From Litorimonas taeanensis (GTDB lineage Bacteria; Pseudomonadota; Alphaproteobacteria; Caulobacterales; Maricaulaceae): a DNA stretch of 64,000 nucleotides. Where the stretch lies: contig NZ_RBII01000002.1 in the NCBI RefSeq assembly GCF_003634015.1, positions 957,597 to 1,021,596 of the forward strand. The letters run 5' to 3'. Each line of letters opens with the position of its first letter. The stretch's first letter is position 1. Both the position numbers and the translations under genes were made by a program. This document shows, piece by piece, positions 42,499 through 51,823 of the stretch. The notes under the pieces are model-generated. The model saw only the letters and a program-made list of their open reading frames with translations, searched no databases and had not been told where the DNA came from.

Positions 42499-43806
42499 TC
42501 AATTAGAACGCTTGTCTTTTGTGCGGCTTTTTTCGGAGTCCATGATAGAGATATCTTCACCGTTTTTCTCATCATCTAGTGATAATGGTTTATAATCTCT
42601 GATAATGGTTGAGCCCACGTCAAGGCTTGAAGCGCCCTCAAGAGTACTGGCCAGGCCGATTTGGCTGCCTTCGATTGTCGATAGTAGAGTGGAAGGCGGC
42701 GTCGTCGAAGCGGGTTCATCGGAAAGTGGGGGCACGGGGTTTGGTTCGTCCAATGGTGCGGCTGTCGGTGCAGCTGAACGCGTCACCCGATAAATATCGC
42801 CGTTAAATGCATCCGTTACCAGCAGGCCGAGGCTATCAATGGTTAAGGCCGCAGGCGCTCCCCAGGCTGTTCGGCTATTCGCGGGAAAAAAACCTGATAA
42901 CAAAGGATAAGCCAGAGACTGTGGTTGGCCAAACTTTGTGGGTATAATCAGGACATCAAATCCATCTGGTGCGCGGCGTGATACCAATAAACTATTTTCA
43001 TCAATTGGGTGGTTCGCAGGTGCAGGCTTTTGGCCTCGTTTAAAGTAAATGTCGGGGACTGGACTTATTCCCGCAAAAGACAGGTCATCGCGGAATTGAT
43101 GGCTATTTTTTATTGTGGGGCCAAACTTATCCTTTTGTAAAACCCATGGGTATTGGGCACCGATATCCACAAGCGCTAGAATGGGTTGATCGGATTTCTG
43201 TGTTTCAACTAATTCGGCCGTCCCCGTTTCCGTATCTATTGATAATAATTTTACTTCACCTTCATTTGTTTGCAGGCCTAAAAACAATGTCAGGCCATCA
43301 GAAGAGAGACTTAAAGGGTGGGCCATCGCTGTTGAGTTGGCGGCTCTTAAACCCGCTAATATAGTGGGGGGGTGGTCGCCTTTGACGCGCCAAATGGCAT
43401 TCCTATCAGCGACGAAGAGTATATCTGAATGGAGGGCCAAACCCGTTGGATTATCAAAACGATGAGCAAGGGCACGTTTCTGATCAACCCGTCCGTCTTG
43501 TGCTCTGTCCGGCAGATGCCATATTCGCCCGCTTTGCTGGTCCGCTGCGAATAAATTGCCCTTCATATCTGTCGTTATGGCAGAGAGGTTTCCTAAATTC
43601 GAAGCGATTAGCGTTGTCTCGAAACCCTCAGCCGTCATTAAATTATTCGCTCGTTTACCTTTGCGTAAAGCGGGAAGCGTTTGAAGCGGAGCTTTTTCAA
43701 CTAAATCAATAACGGGCAGAGGTTGACCACCCATTTGTGCCTGAGGTTGTTCCGCAGAGAAACCGAGTCCGAGAACGATTAGTGGTAATATAAAAACGAA
43801 TCGCAT
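42499..43806 (-). CDS. Secreted sorbosone-dehydrogenase/PQQ-type beta-propeller protein
   Basis: A 435-residue protein with an N-terminal signal peptide (MRFVFILPLIVLGLGFSA). Residues about 55-340 form a six-bladed beta-propeller like the PQQ-dependent sugar/L-sorbosone dehydrogenase group (GFETTLIASNLGNLSAITTD, and later GAPAALTIDSLGLLVTDAFN). The last 90 residues are low-complexity Ser/Pro/Thr/Asp sequence and probably disordered. Catalytic residues cannot be confirmed, so it may be a non-enzymatic propeller. It is convergent with ppx. Confidence 0.8.
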   Translation of the reverse strand: MRFVFILPLIVLGLGFSAEQPQAQMGGQPLPVIDLVEKAPLQTLPALRKGKRANNLMTAEGFETTLIASNLGNLSAITTDMKGNLFAADQQSGRIWHLPDRAQDGRVDQKRALAHRFDNPTGLALHSDILFVADRNAIWRVKGDHPPTILAGLRAANSTAMAHPLSLSSDGLTLFLGLQTNEGEVKLLSIDTETGTAELVETQKSDQPILALVDIGAQYPWVLQKDKFGPTIKNSHQFRDDLSFAGISPVPDIYFKRGQKPAPANHPIDENSLLVSRRAPDGFDVLIIPTKFGQPQSLAYPLLSGFFPANSRTAWGAPAALTIDSLGLLVTDAFNGDIYRVTRSAAPTAAPLDEPNPVPPLSDEPASTTPPSTLLSTIEGSQIGLASTLEGASSLDVGSTIIRDYKPLSLDDEKNGEDISIMDSEKSRTKDKRSN

Positions 43807-44185
43807 GATTGTTTATGCCGTTGAAAACTGAGTTTGACGATTGAACTTTACAGAAATTGGGTGAATTCAATCTGAAAGGTAGTTTTCAGAGTGAAAAACG
43901 TACCAAAAAGGGTTGTTTTTACACGAAGCTTTCTTCTGCTTGTCATCGACCTGTCATAGGGTTTACTTATGTTAAACTTATTGAGCGCGGAGAAATCAGT
44001 TTCAGTAACCTCAAATATGAAATATCCCGATTAAAGGAATGGCTGTGCCCAGCCAAACCAATAGCTTGTATTGGTTCCTGTAGCTTTTTGTTTGATACAG
44101 AAACAACAAACCCTTCATCAAATTCCTTACCAACTCTCTGCTCTCCCTTCAGGTTTTACTTTCTAAATCATTTTGAGAGCGTTTT
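43807..44185. other. Intergenic region before the HNH gene, no gene supported
   Basis: 379 bp between divergent genes. An open frame at 43857-44189 shows no similarity or codon signal that supports it. The region should carry the HNH promoter, but no convincing -35/-10 pair stands out. Confidence 0.5.
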
Positions 44186-44770
44186 ATGAGTCTTCAGGCG
44201 GTTGATTTTTCCGAAGCTAAACCGGTCGCACAAGGAAACTATCCTTGTTTGATCTTAAATGCGGATTTTCAACCCCTTTCATATTTCCCGCTTTCTCTTT
44301 GGTCATGGCAAGATGCGATTAAAGCTGTGTTCTTAGATCGCGTTAATGTTGTTGACCATTATGAGCAATGCGTGCGTTCTGCGAATTTCGAAATGCAAAT
44401 GCCGAGTGTCGTCGCGCTAAAAGATTTCGTTCCGCAAAATCGCGCTCCCGCTTTTACACGGTTTAATTTATTTTTGCGCGATGGTTTTGAATGCGTTTAT
44501 TGTCACAGTGAAACAGAGCTGACGTTTGACCATGTCATACCTCGCCGCCTCGGTGGTAAAACCAGCTGGACAAATATTGTGGCGGCCTGCTCCAGTTGTA
44601 ATCTAAAAAAAGGGGGGCGGCATCCCGATCAAGCAGGCATGCGACCCCTTATAAAACCTTTCCAACCTACAATGCATCAATTGCAGGCCCAAGGACGACG
44701 CTTCCCGCCCAATCATTTACACGAGAGTTGGCTTGATTATCTTTATTGGGATATTGAGTTAAAGGATTAG
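44186..44770 (+). CDS. HNH endonuclease
   Basis: A 194-residue protein with a C-terminal HNH nuclease domain: CVYCHSETELTFDHVIPRRL (CxxC and the DH pair), then WTNIVAACSSCNLKKGGRHP (N and the second CxxC). Such proteins are common in alphaproteobacterial chromosomes, often as stand-alone genes; the substrate is unknown. The N-terminal 90 residues (LILNADFQPLSYFPLSLWSW) are typical of this subfamily. The ATG at 44186 follows GAGAGCG. It is convergent with sufE 12 bp downstream. Confidence 0.92.
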   Translation: MSLQAVDFSEAKPVAQGNYPCLILNADFQPLSYFPLSLWSWQDAIKAVFLDRVNVVDHYEQCVRSANFEMQMPSVVALKDFVPQNRAPAFTRFNLFLRDGFECVYCHSETELTFDHVIPRRLGGKTSWTNIVAACSSCNLKKGGRHPDQAGMRPLIKPFQPTMHQLQAQGRRFPPNHLHESWLDYLYWDIELKD

Positions 44771-44781
44771 GCGTTAATCTC

Positions 44782-45222
44782 TCAAACGAGGCTTTCTGCC
44801 TCGGCCTTTATCCGAGCGACCATGGCTTGTAATCCATTTGAACGCTGCGGCGATAAATGTTCTGAAAGCCCCAATTTCTCTAATATAGATCGGGCCTCTA
44901 ATTTTAAGATTTCTGAGGCGTGACGTCCTGAAAAGATTTCCAAAACGACTGCGACAAGCCCTTTTACAATATGAGCATCGCTATCGCCTTTAAACTTCAA
45001 AACAGGGTTCTCCTCGCCACTGCGTTCGCTAACAAGCCAGACTTGGCTGACACAGCCTTTCACTTTGGTAGCGTCCGTTTTTAAAGCAGGTTCTAATGGG
45101 GGGAGGGACTTACCCATATCGATGACATGCATATAACGGTCTTCCCAACTGTCGAGAAATTCGAAGTCAGAAATAAGATCCTGAATGTTTTCAGGCATAG
45201 ATTCAAGCAAAGCATCATTCAT
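44782..45222 (-). CDS. sufE: Fe-S cluster sulfur acceptor SufE
   Basis: A 146-residue SufE family protein. The active-site Cys lies in TKVKGCVSQVWLV (residue about 57), which takes sulfur from the SufS cysteine desulfurase for Fe-S cluster assembly. The fold is recognisable from DLISDFEFLDSWEDRYMHVI near the N-terminus. No suf operon genes are near, so it is a detached sufE, as often found in alphaproteobacteria. It is intact. Confidence 0.95.
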   Translation of the reverse strand: MNDALLESMPENIQDLISDFEFLDSWEDRYMHVIDMGKSLPPLEPALKTDATKVKGCVSQVWLVSERSGEENPVLKFKGDSDAHIVKGLVAVVLEIFSGRHASEILKLEARSILEKLGLSEHLSPQRSNGLQAMVARIKAEAESLV

Positions 45223-45384
45223 TCAAAGCAGATAGGCATAAGAATGAAGAGCGGCAAGGGTCAAAGGCTATAAAGTGTTAGCGCATGCCCCCTGCGAAAA
45301 CCTCTGGAAAATACCCCTCAGATGGGAAAAGACTGGTCACATCACGTGAAAAAGTGATTTGTTTTACTTTGTTATGTTTAAAGG

Positions 45385-47058
45385 ATGACTTTGACACAAA
45401 TGCAAAATTGGCGTGCCACCTTTATTCCTTGTCTAATTTGGATAGGGGTCGTTACGGCTGCCCTTATCGCAGGTTTGGCAAAAGGGCTGTCCTTGCAGGA
45501 CTTAGCGCTTCCAGCTGTTATACTGGCGATACCCGGCATATTTGGCGTGTGCCTAAGTCCTATTATTGAACGTGAATGGGCGCAAATTGGCTTAATTTTG
45601 GCCTGGTTAGCCCTGGCTATTTGTGTGTGCCTTTTTGCTGGGTATTATCCTTTTGCCGTTTTATTCTTGGCGGCCCCGGTTATCGCGTCTTTGTTTAAAC
45701 GAGAAAAAATTGTCGAGTCACTCATTTTAGCCACTGTTTTTGCGGCGCTTATATATTTTGCCTTTGTCAAAGGGGCTATTCCTGAATCACCACTTAATGA
45801 TGTGCAAAAGCTCTGGATGAGCCAAGCTGGTATTATGGGGCTGATTTCTCTGGTGATCAGCACGCTGTTTTCTATAGCGCAGGAAAGAGTCGAAACAGCC
45901 GTACCCTCATCAGCAGGGATAAGCACAGACGCTATTGAGGTCAGAGGTGATAATAGATTTGTTTTGGATAGCGATGTTATTGAGACCCTTAACGGAAGTG
46001 TTATGCGGTTCTCAAAGTCAGGCGCTTTGATGGCGGCAAATAATGAGGCGCGCTCTAAGTTTCATTTTAATGCACTGGGAATGACCACACTAAACTCTGT
46101 GATGTCAGGTAGTCATTCTGTTCAAGAGACGTTCTCAAACGCGGTGAAGAAGAGTTTAAAATCAGATCAGCCGGAAACAATCCGTATCGCTTTGCCTAAT
46201 CCTTTTGATGCTCAGTCTATCAATAGTTTTGACGCTACTCTCTTGCCGCAAAGTGATGGCGGCGTTTTAGTGCATGCAATTGATCGTACAGCCGAAGAAA
46301 CGCAAATTGAAGCGCTTCGTCAGCAAGCTGTGATTCTTGAAGGTCGTCCAGATGAAAAGACACTCTTCTTTGCAGGTGTAAGTCATGAGCTAAGAACGCC
46401 TTTGAATGCAATTATTGGTTTCTCTGATATGATGCGGTCGCGCCTTTTCGGACCATTGCCTTCGAAATACGCCGAATATGCAGATTTAATTCACGATAGT
46501 GGTCAACATATGTTGGACCTTATCGGAGATGTTTTGGATTTATCTAAAGTCGAGGCTGGAAAATATAGTTTGCAATATGACACCTTCGATGCCTCTGATG
46601 TTGTTAGAAGCTCTGTGAAAATGTTACGTCCCGCAGCAGATGCAGCAGAAGTAAAGTTCGAAGTGTCAATTGATAGCGATGATAGCTTGCTTGTTGAGGC
46701 GGATAGAAAGGCTTTGCGTCAAATCCTATTAAACTTGCTCTCTAATGCGGTGAAGTTTTCGTATAAAGGTGGGCAAGTACTGGTTAAGGCGCAGCATAAA
46801 AATGAATATTTGCTTTTAGTCGTCGAGGACCAAGGGGAAGGTATAAGCGCTGATGAGTTAGAAAGGATTGGGACGCCGTTTACTCAATCCCAGAGTGGAT
46901 TAAATAGTAATGAACGCGGAAGCGGCCTTGGCTTGTCTCTGGTAAAGTCTTTGACAGAATTACATCAAGGCCAGTTTTCTATACAAAGTGAGTTGGAGCA
47001 AGGCACGCGAGTTACCGTGGCCTTGCCTTGGTCAAGACCTATCACAGAGCTTAAATAA
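45385..47058 (+). CDS. Membrane sensor histidine kinase, PleC/DivJ-like
   Basis: A 557-residue kinase. The N-terminal 170 residues hold about six membrane helices. A PAS-like region (about 195-300) follows. The phosphorylated His is in FFAGVSHELRTPLNAIIGFS (near residue 341), the N box is LLNLLSNAVKFSYKGGQV, and the G1/G2 boxes are VVEDQGEGISADEL and GSGLGLSLVKSL. The H-box and adjacent ADLIHDSGQHMLDLIGDVLD are close to the PleC/DivJ group of cell-cycle kinases in Caulobacter relatives. No response regulator is adjacent, as for those orphan kinases. The start is ATG 45385 after AAAGG. Confidence 0.9.
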   Translation: MTLTQMQNWRATFIPCLIWIGVVTAALIAGLAKGLSLQDLALPAVILAIPGIFGVCLSPIIEREWAQIGLILAWLALAICVCLFAGYYPFAVLFLAAPVIASLFKREKIVESLILATVFAALIYFAFVKGAIPESPLNDVQKLWMSQAGIMGLISLVISTLFSIAQERVETAVPSSAGISTDAIEVRGDNRFVLDSDVIETLNGSVMRFSKSGALMAANNEARSKFHFNALGMTTLNSVMSGSHSVQETFSNAVKKSLKSDQPETIRIALPNPFDAQSINSFDATLLPQSDGGVLVHAIDRTAEETQIEALRQQAVILEGRPDEKTLFFAGVSHELRTPLNAIIGFSDMMRSRLFGPLPSKYAEYADLIHDSGQHMLDLIGDVLDLSKVEAGKYSLQYDTFDASDVVRSSVKMLRPAADAAEVKFEVSIDSDDSLLVEADRKALRQILLNLLSNAVKFSYKGGQVLVKAQHKNEYLLLVVEDQGEGISADELERIGTPFTQSQSGLNSNERGSGLGLSLVKSLTELHQGQFSIQSELEQGTRVTVALPWSRPITELK

Positions 47059-47088
47059 ATCTCACTGAGAAATGTGTTTTAAGTTGGT

Positions 47089-49836
47089 TTAGTACTGTTT
47101 TCCATTCCGGCTTTTCGGGGAAGACGCCCCCAATAAAAAGGCCAAAACACCCACAGCCAAGATTAAGAGTAAAGCCGCTACGCTTATACTTTGATTCGTC
47201 CAGTTCTTTTGAGTGGTTCCAAAACCAGACAGCCGTGAAGAATCTGAACGCCAATTTTTAGCGATAGATTGAGCAGACTTTTGCATGTTCTGAACGTCTT
47301 TTTTAGGTCTCCAAGCTGATATCTTTTGTTTTATAGTCGTCCAACTGTTCCCAACCCAGTTAAGGGCCGTGTTAGCAGGCGTAGTCGAGACATTAGCCTC
47401 GCGAATGGTAATCTGACTATCGGGAAGTGCGGCCTCTAAGAAGCTTTGGCTTTGTGACGGTGGGCTCGGTGCGTCAAATTGAGGTGAGGCGGCGGCCTTC
47501 CTTAAGTAATCGCTATAATCCAATGGTAGAGTGGGCTGACTAGTTGTTTTAATTCCGGCATCGGCTTTAGCTTCAGCATATTCTGCTATGGATATGTTAG
47601 GCTTGGTTGATAGTGTCTCTGTTGATGGTGTCTCTGTTTTCCAGAATGTGAGTTTCTCTAAGATTTCGGTTCCGTCAATATTGGGGAGCTCAAAATCAAA
47701 TTTTGGAAGTGAGGCCGTTATCGAACTAAGGTCAGGCAAGCTGACCTTGGGCAGATCCCAATTGGGTATTGCGAAATGAGGCACGTTAATTTCTGGCAGA
47801 TCGAAGTTTGAAAAATTCAGACCCGATTTTCCCGATGAGGCAGAAGGGGAAATAGAGCGGGAAAAGCCAATGAGAGGCGCTGAGAGTTCAGCCATAAAGA
47901 CGCTTTTATCGCTCCATCGCGCGACAGAACCTTCAATAGCATTCCAGTGGTCTTCGGTAAGAAGTGACTGCAAGGTAGATGGAAATGATTGACCAGGAAC
48001 ATTCGTAATGACGCCGACCATTTTATCAGATTGGTATGGTGAGCTATATAAGGCTGCGACGCCGCCAAGGCGCACTGAATTTCTCTGCTTTGCCTTTTGG
48101 GCAATCGCTTGATAAGCCGCCTGTGCATTTGTTCCGGCGTATTGCTCGCTCTTCACTTGTAATAAATCTTGGCCTTCATACCGATGGCCGCGCAAAGCTG
48201 AGCGCACAGTCTTGGGGGCATTATGCTTTGCTATAGAAGGCAACTCTGTAGAGGGTAAAATAAAGAGGATATTTTTATTGTCTTTATATGCCTCTAGCTT
48301 GGCTGTGCCTCTTATAAATTGTGCTTGATTCCATCCCTCTGCTTGGCTTTCAGCAAGCTTGGCAATGACAGCGAGGGCGGCATTATAATCTGAATTATTG
48401 CGGGGTAATATGATGAGCGTATCGCGGCCATTCGCATCCGAGAAAGGCGCTCCCGTGGCGGCAAAGCGTGAAAGGTCGCTAAGAGGTGTTTCATTATTTG
48501 ATGTCAAAATTAATTGAGAATTGGATTTTAGATATACCCCTGGGGACGCCAACCCATTGCAGGCTTTTTCAGCGTCTGCGTTTAAGTCTGCGCTGAGGCG
48601 TAGTTCATTTTTCTGGCCCCTCAATAGTCCAGACGGAATAGAGAAGCTGGCAGTTTTTCTAGGTTGATCCAGACGTGTGTGGCCAATCACATGGTCATTT
48701 AATCTAAGGCTAATGGCATTATTGGCAGATAAAGCTGTTTCGGAGCTTGCTAGCTCTAAAGTGACTTGCCCCTCGCTTGCTGCAGGGTCGGATAGGTTGA
48801 ATTCATACACTTCATCTGCAGGATTCCATCCCGCTTCAAAGGCTGTATTGCCAAGAGCCGATAATTTGGTTTTACCAGATATGCGAGGCGCCTTTTCGGA
48901 AAACCTTTTTTGCATGTGGATCTCACCAATCGTCGTTGAAAGGCGTTTTGTACGGGGTAATTCATATTGAGAAAAAGCCCGCGCAAGGGCCAAGACTTCT
49001 GCATCTGTGTCGCCCGTGAATATAAGACGAGAAGGTCGTCCTTCATCAAAGCCCAGTCGTGCGCCCGTTCCTGCTAGAATGGATTTATCTTTAACAAAGG
49101 ATGAGATTTGATCGCGTCGTCCTGCAATGATCTGAAAGTCACCTTTGCCTTTCAAAGTGGTGAATTTCGGCGCGGCTTTCATTCGTTGTCCTACGCCTTG
49201 TGCAAGTAAGCTTTGAAGTGCGGTAACGTCTTCACCTCTCGTATATAAGCTAACGGATTGGGGAGTAGTAAGCGGGTTGCCCAATATATTCTCGACATCA
49301 CCAACTTTCAGGCTTTGACTTTTAGCCTGACGGGTTAAAGCGATTTTTGAATTGTTTAGGTCAACAACCCATGCTGAGTCATCATGTGCCGCGCAATTCG
49401 CGTCTGTGGGGGCTTGGACATATAGACGAATTGTATTGTTTTTCGTCTTCATTTTCGCGGTTTGCAGCTTTAACTGCGCATCGAATCCTCGACCCGTGGA
49501 TTTAATCTCGGTTGGTGCCTCTTGATTAAATTGAATAAAGAGAGAATGTCCTCTCGCATTATTCCGTGAGGGGTCTGCTGATAGAAAAAGTTTTGCTGAG
49601 GTGATGAAATCCGTATCGGGGGCGTCAAACGTAATTGTTTTCGACGGGCTTCGCCAATCGATAACAAATTTTTCCGCTTTGGATTGAAAAGCCGATAAGG
49701 GAGCAGAATGTGTCTGGGCCATCGACCCAGAATGATTTGTGCCATATACTGCATTGGCAGAAGCCGCTGGGGCTGTTGCTGATAAAATGGCAATAATCGC
49801 GACAGTTTTTAAACTATTTAGACGAAATTGGGACAT
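47089..49836 (-). CDS. bcsB: BcsB-like cellulose-synthase regulatory subunit
   Basis: A 915-residue protein starting best at ATG 49836 (MSQFRLNSLKTVAIIAILS, with AAGGACA before it). A signal peptide leads into the BcsB domain: FVIDWRSPSKTITFDAPDTD, ADPSRNNARGHSLFIQFNQ and RLYVQAPTDANCAAHDDSAW. The C-terminus has one membrane helix (SVAALLLILAVGVLAFLLG). Around 680-740 (47,620-47,800) is an unusual Asp-Leu-Pro rich repeat (DLPEINVPHFAIPNWDLPKV and onward). BcsB guides glucan chains across the periplasm next to BcsA. No bcsA lies in the window, so it may work with a distant synthase or another polymer. The exact polymer is inference. Confidence 0.82.
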   Translation of the reverse strand: MSQFRLNSLKTVAIIAILSATAPAASANAVYGTNHSGSMAQTHSAPLSAFQSKAEKFVIDWRSPSKTITFDAPDTDFITSAKLFLSADPSRNNARGHSLFIQFNQEAPTEIKSTGRGFDAQLKLQTAKMKTKNNTIRLYVQAPTDANCAAHDDSAWVVDLNNSKIALTRQAKSQSLKVGDVENILGNPLTTPQSVSLYTRGEDVTALQSLLAQGVGQRMKAAPKFTTLKGKGDFQIIAGRRDQISSFVKDKSILAGTGARLGFDEGRPSRLIFTGDTDAEVLALARAFSQYELPRTKRLSTTIGEIHMQKRFSEKAPRISGKTKLSALGNTAFEAGWNPADEVYEFNLSDPAASEGQVTLELASSETALSANNAISLRLNDHVIGHTRLDQPRKTASFSIPSGLLRGQKNELRLSADLNADAEKACNGLASPGVYLKSNSQLILTSNNETPLSDLSRFAATGAPFSDANGRDTLIILPRNNSDYNAALAVIAKLAESQAEGWNQAQFIRGTAKLEAYKDNKNILFILPSTELPSIAKHNAPKTVRSALRGHRYEGQDLLQVKSEQYAGTNAQAAYQAIAQKAKQRNSVRLGGVAALYSSPYQSDKMVGVITNVPGQSFPSTLQSLLTEDHWNAIEGSVARWSDKSVFMAELSAPLIGFSRSISPSASSGKSGLNFSNFDLPEINVPHFAIPNWDLPKVSLPDLSSITASLPKFDFELPNIDGTEILEKLTFWKTETPSTETLSTKPNISIAEYAEAKADAGIKTTSQPTLPLDYSDYLRKAAASPQFDAPSPPSQSQSFLEAALPDSQITIREANVSTTPANTALNWVGNSWTTIKQKISAWRPKKDVQNMQKSAQSIAKNWRSDSSRLSGFGTTQKNWTNQSISVAALLLILAVGVLAFLLGASSPKSRNGKQY

Positions 49837-49961
49837 TGTCCTTGGCCTCATGAATAACATAAGGGTAACCAAGCAAGCGGGATGCCAACATGCTGTATAA
49901 GGGGAAACTAATTCTTATTTCTCGCAGTATGGGCGAAGTTTAAACAAGAAAGGGGGAGGCA

Positions 49962-50348
49962 ATTACTCCGAGATTGAAATCAGAATTTTGGGTCCAAGCC
50001 CTTCTCCGGCGCACTCAATCCGAGGGAGGTTTTGCGTCTGTCTTACGAAGAGGTGATGCAGATGCAGGTATTGTTTTGATAATTTTCCGCGAGAGGAAAC
50101 AGCTCACCCTCTTTTCGCCAGAACGCAACTTTGAAGGTGAACGGGTATGGCACCCTGAATTTATAGATAACCAAGCCAGTTTAGATTCAAAAGTTAACAA
50201 ACGTGTTGACTATGACCCAGACCTTTGGATTTTAGAGATTGAGTCAACGCTCTCGCCAGAAAGGCTAATCGGGGAACCTATCGCGGGGTTGACGGCAGAG
50301 CCTGATCCCGCCGAAGCTGCTGCACAAGCCTTATTCCGAGGGCGATAA
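49962..50348 (+). CDS. DUF1491 protein
   Basis: A protein of about 128 residues in the DUF1491 family: RLKSEFWVQALLRRTQSEGG, then ADAGIVLIIF, and the WILEIES segment. Relatives usually begin M-[TA]-[PR]RLKS. Here the codons before TTG 49974 are ATT ACT CCG AGA, so the family start would fall on ATT at 49962, just after AGGGGGAGG. TTG 49974 is the alternative. The last 71 bases overlap the convergent MATE gene. The function is unknown. It is mostly restricted to alphaproteobacteria. Confidence 0.8.
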   Translation: MTPRLKSEFWVQALLRRTQSEGGFASVLRRGDADAGIVLIIFRERKQLTLFSPERNFEGERVWHPEFIDNQASLDSKVNKRVDYDPDLWILEIESTLSPERLIGEPIAGLTAEPDPAEAAAQALFRGR

Positions 50349-51708
50349 AGGCGGCGATTAATCCAGCCATAAGGCCATACCAGACGCCTCGCGCTCCGAG
50401 AGGTGTGTAAAAGGCTAAGTAGTACGCGACCGGAAATCCTATCACCCAATAGCTGACCCCTGTTAAAAACATGGTCCAGTTCACATCTTTTAGCCCGCGC
50501 AAAAGTTGATTGCAGGCAACTTGGGCCGCATCAAAAAAGGCGAAAGCGGCCGCGATGGGAACGAAAGTTAAAATAAAGGCCATGACCTTTTGGTTCTCTG
50601 GTTTATTTACATCTAAATATAAAGCCGCAATTGTTTCTGGGGTAATGGCCATAGGGACGGCAAAAATGCCAATGGCAAAAATGGACGCGATTATTGTAGT
50701 TGTGGCCGCGCGCTTTTGGGCGGGCAAATTGCCAGCACCGCGCGCTAAGCCGATGCGCACAGCGCCTGCCATACTCATACCATAAGAGAGCATGAAGGCG
50801 AGAGAGGCGATGTTTAGTCCAATTTGATATGCGGCTTGTTCGATGACGCCAATAACACCAACAATCAATAAACCTGCATTGAACAACATGCCTTCAAACA
50901 TCATCGTGACAGAGATTGGCCAGCCCAGACGAACAACATCTTTTAGACGCTCCCAATCTGGTTTTAAAATATTCTTGAAAATGTCAAAGGTTTTGGCACG
51001 GCTATCCCATTGGATATAGGCAATGAAAAGACCAAAGCCGAGAATGGCGGATAGGGTTGAGGCTAGGCCCGCTCCGATGAGTTCTAGTCTGGGGAATCCA
51101 AATAGACCGAATATCATTACAGCGTTGAAGAAGGCATTTAAGAGCGTCACGAGGACGATAATGATAAATGGAATAAGGGTCTTATCTAAGGCGGCTAGGA
51201 AATTTCGTAAGACCAACGTGCCTAGAGTAAAGGGTAAACCAATGCCGACAGCAAAAACATAGGTTTGAGCGCGACGAGTCGCTTCCGGGTCTTGCCCTAG
51301 AGCGAGTGCAACGGGTTTCGTTAAAAAAAGAACAGCAAAGATGAGGGGCGTTAATCCAAAAACGGCCCACAAGCCCATCCTTACGGTACGGCGTACATCT
51401 CTTGTGTCATTGACATCTGCGCCTAAGGCTTGAGAGGCGAGAGGCGAGACGGCGATGGCGGGCCCGCCGCCAATCATCCACATCAAAAAGACGATAATAC
51501 TACCAATGCCTACGGCGGCGATATCGACAGGCGAAAGTCGACCAATCATGACAGCATCCACAAAGTAAATTGAAAACTGTACGAGCTGGGTCAGCGCCAT
51601 AGGGATGCCTAAACGCAGAAGCGCGCCCATTTCTCCGCGCCAAGTGTCAGGAAGTTTTGCCGTTTCCTGCGCTTTGATATCATGCCCTGCGTTCATGATG
51701 TGGGCCAT
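50278..51708 (-). CDS. MATE-family efflux transporter
   Basis: A 476-residue inner-membrane protein with twelve predicted helices in two homologous halves, as in NorM-type antiporters that export drugs or toxic cations using a Na+ or H+ gradient. The first half begins RLGIPMALTQLVQFSIYFVD with VMIGRLSPVDIAAV, and the second half has RLGWPISVTMMFEGMLFNAG. An internal ATG near 51694 (MNAGHD) is a possible start. The 3' end overlaps the convergent DUF1491 gene by 71 bases. The substrate cannot be told from the sequence. Confidence 0.93.
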   Translation of the reverse strand: MAHIMNAGHDIKAQETAKLPDTWRGEMGALLRLGIPMALTQLVQFSIYFVDAVMIGRLSPVDIAAVGIGSIIVFLMWMIGGGPAIAVSPLASQALGADVNDTRDVRRTVRMGLWAVFGLTPLIFAVLFLTKPVALALGQDPEATRRAQTYVFAVGIGLPFTLGTLVLRNFLAALDKTLIPFIIIVLVTLLNAFFNAVMIFGLFGFPRLELIGAGLASTLSAILGFGLFIAYIQWDSRAKTFDIFKNILKPDWERLKDVVRLGWPISVTMMFEGMLFNAGLLIVGVIGVIEQAAYQIGLNIASLAFMLSYGMSMAGAVRIGLARGAGNLPAQKRAATTTIIASIFAIGIFAVPMAITPETIAALYLDVNKPENQKVMAFILTFVPIAAAFAFFDAAQVACNQLLRGLKDVNWTMFLTGVSYWVIGFPVAYYLAFYTPLGARGVWYGLMAGLIAAFIALGIRLVQQLRRDQALPSTPR

Positions 51709-51823
51709 AGGGGGTTTTTACAAAAAGGTGAAGTCGCATTCTCGGCAGCCTCACCGATATATCTTAGCGCGCGATTGTAGCGGCCCCTAAAATTCCAATA
51801 TTAATCATGCTTATCTCCAACGA

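Noticed and set aside
43857-44189. Plus-strand open frame of 110 aa overlapping the HNH start by ATGA
   Set aside because: Composition looks random (many Cys, Ser and Phe in no pattern), no similarity is seen and no start signal. The ATGA overlap with the HNH gene is suggestive but not enough.
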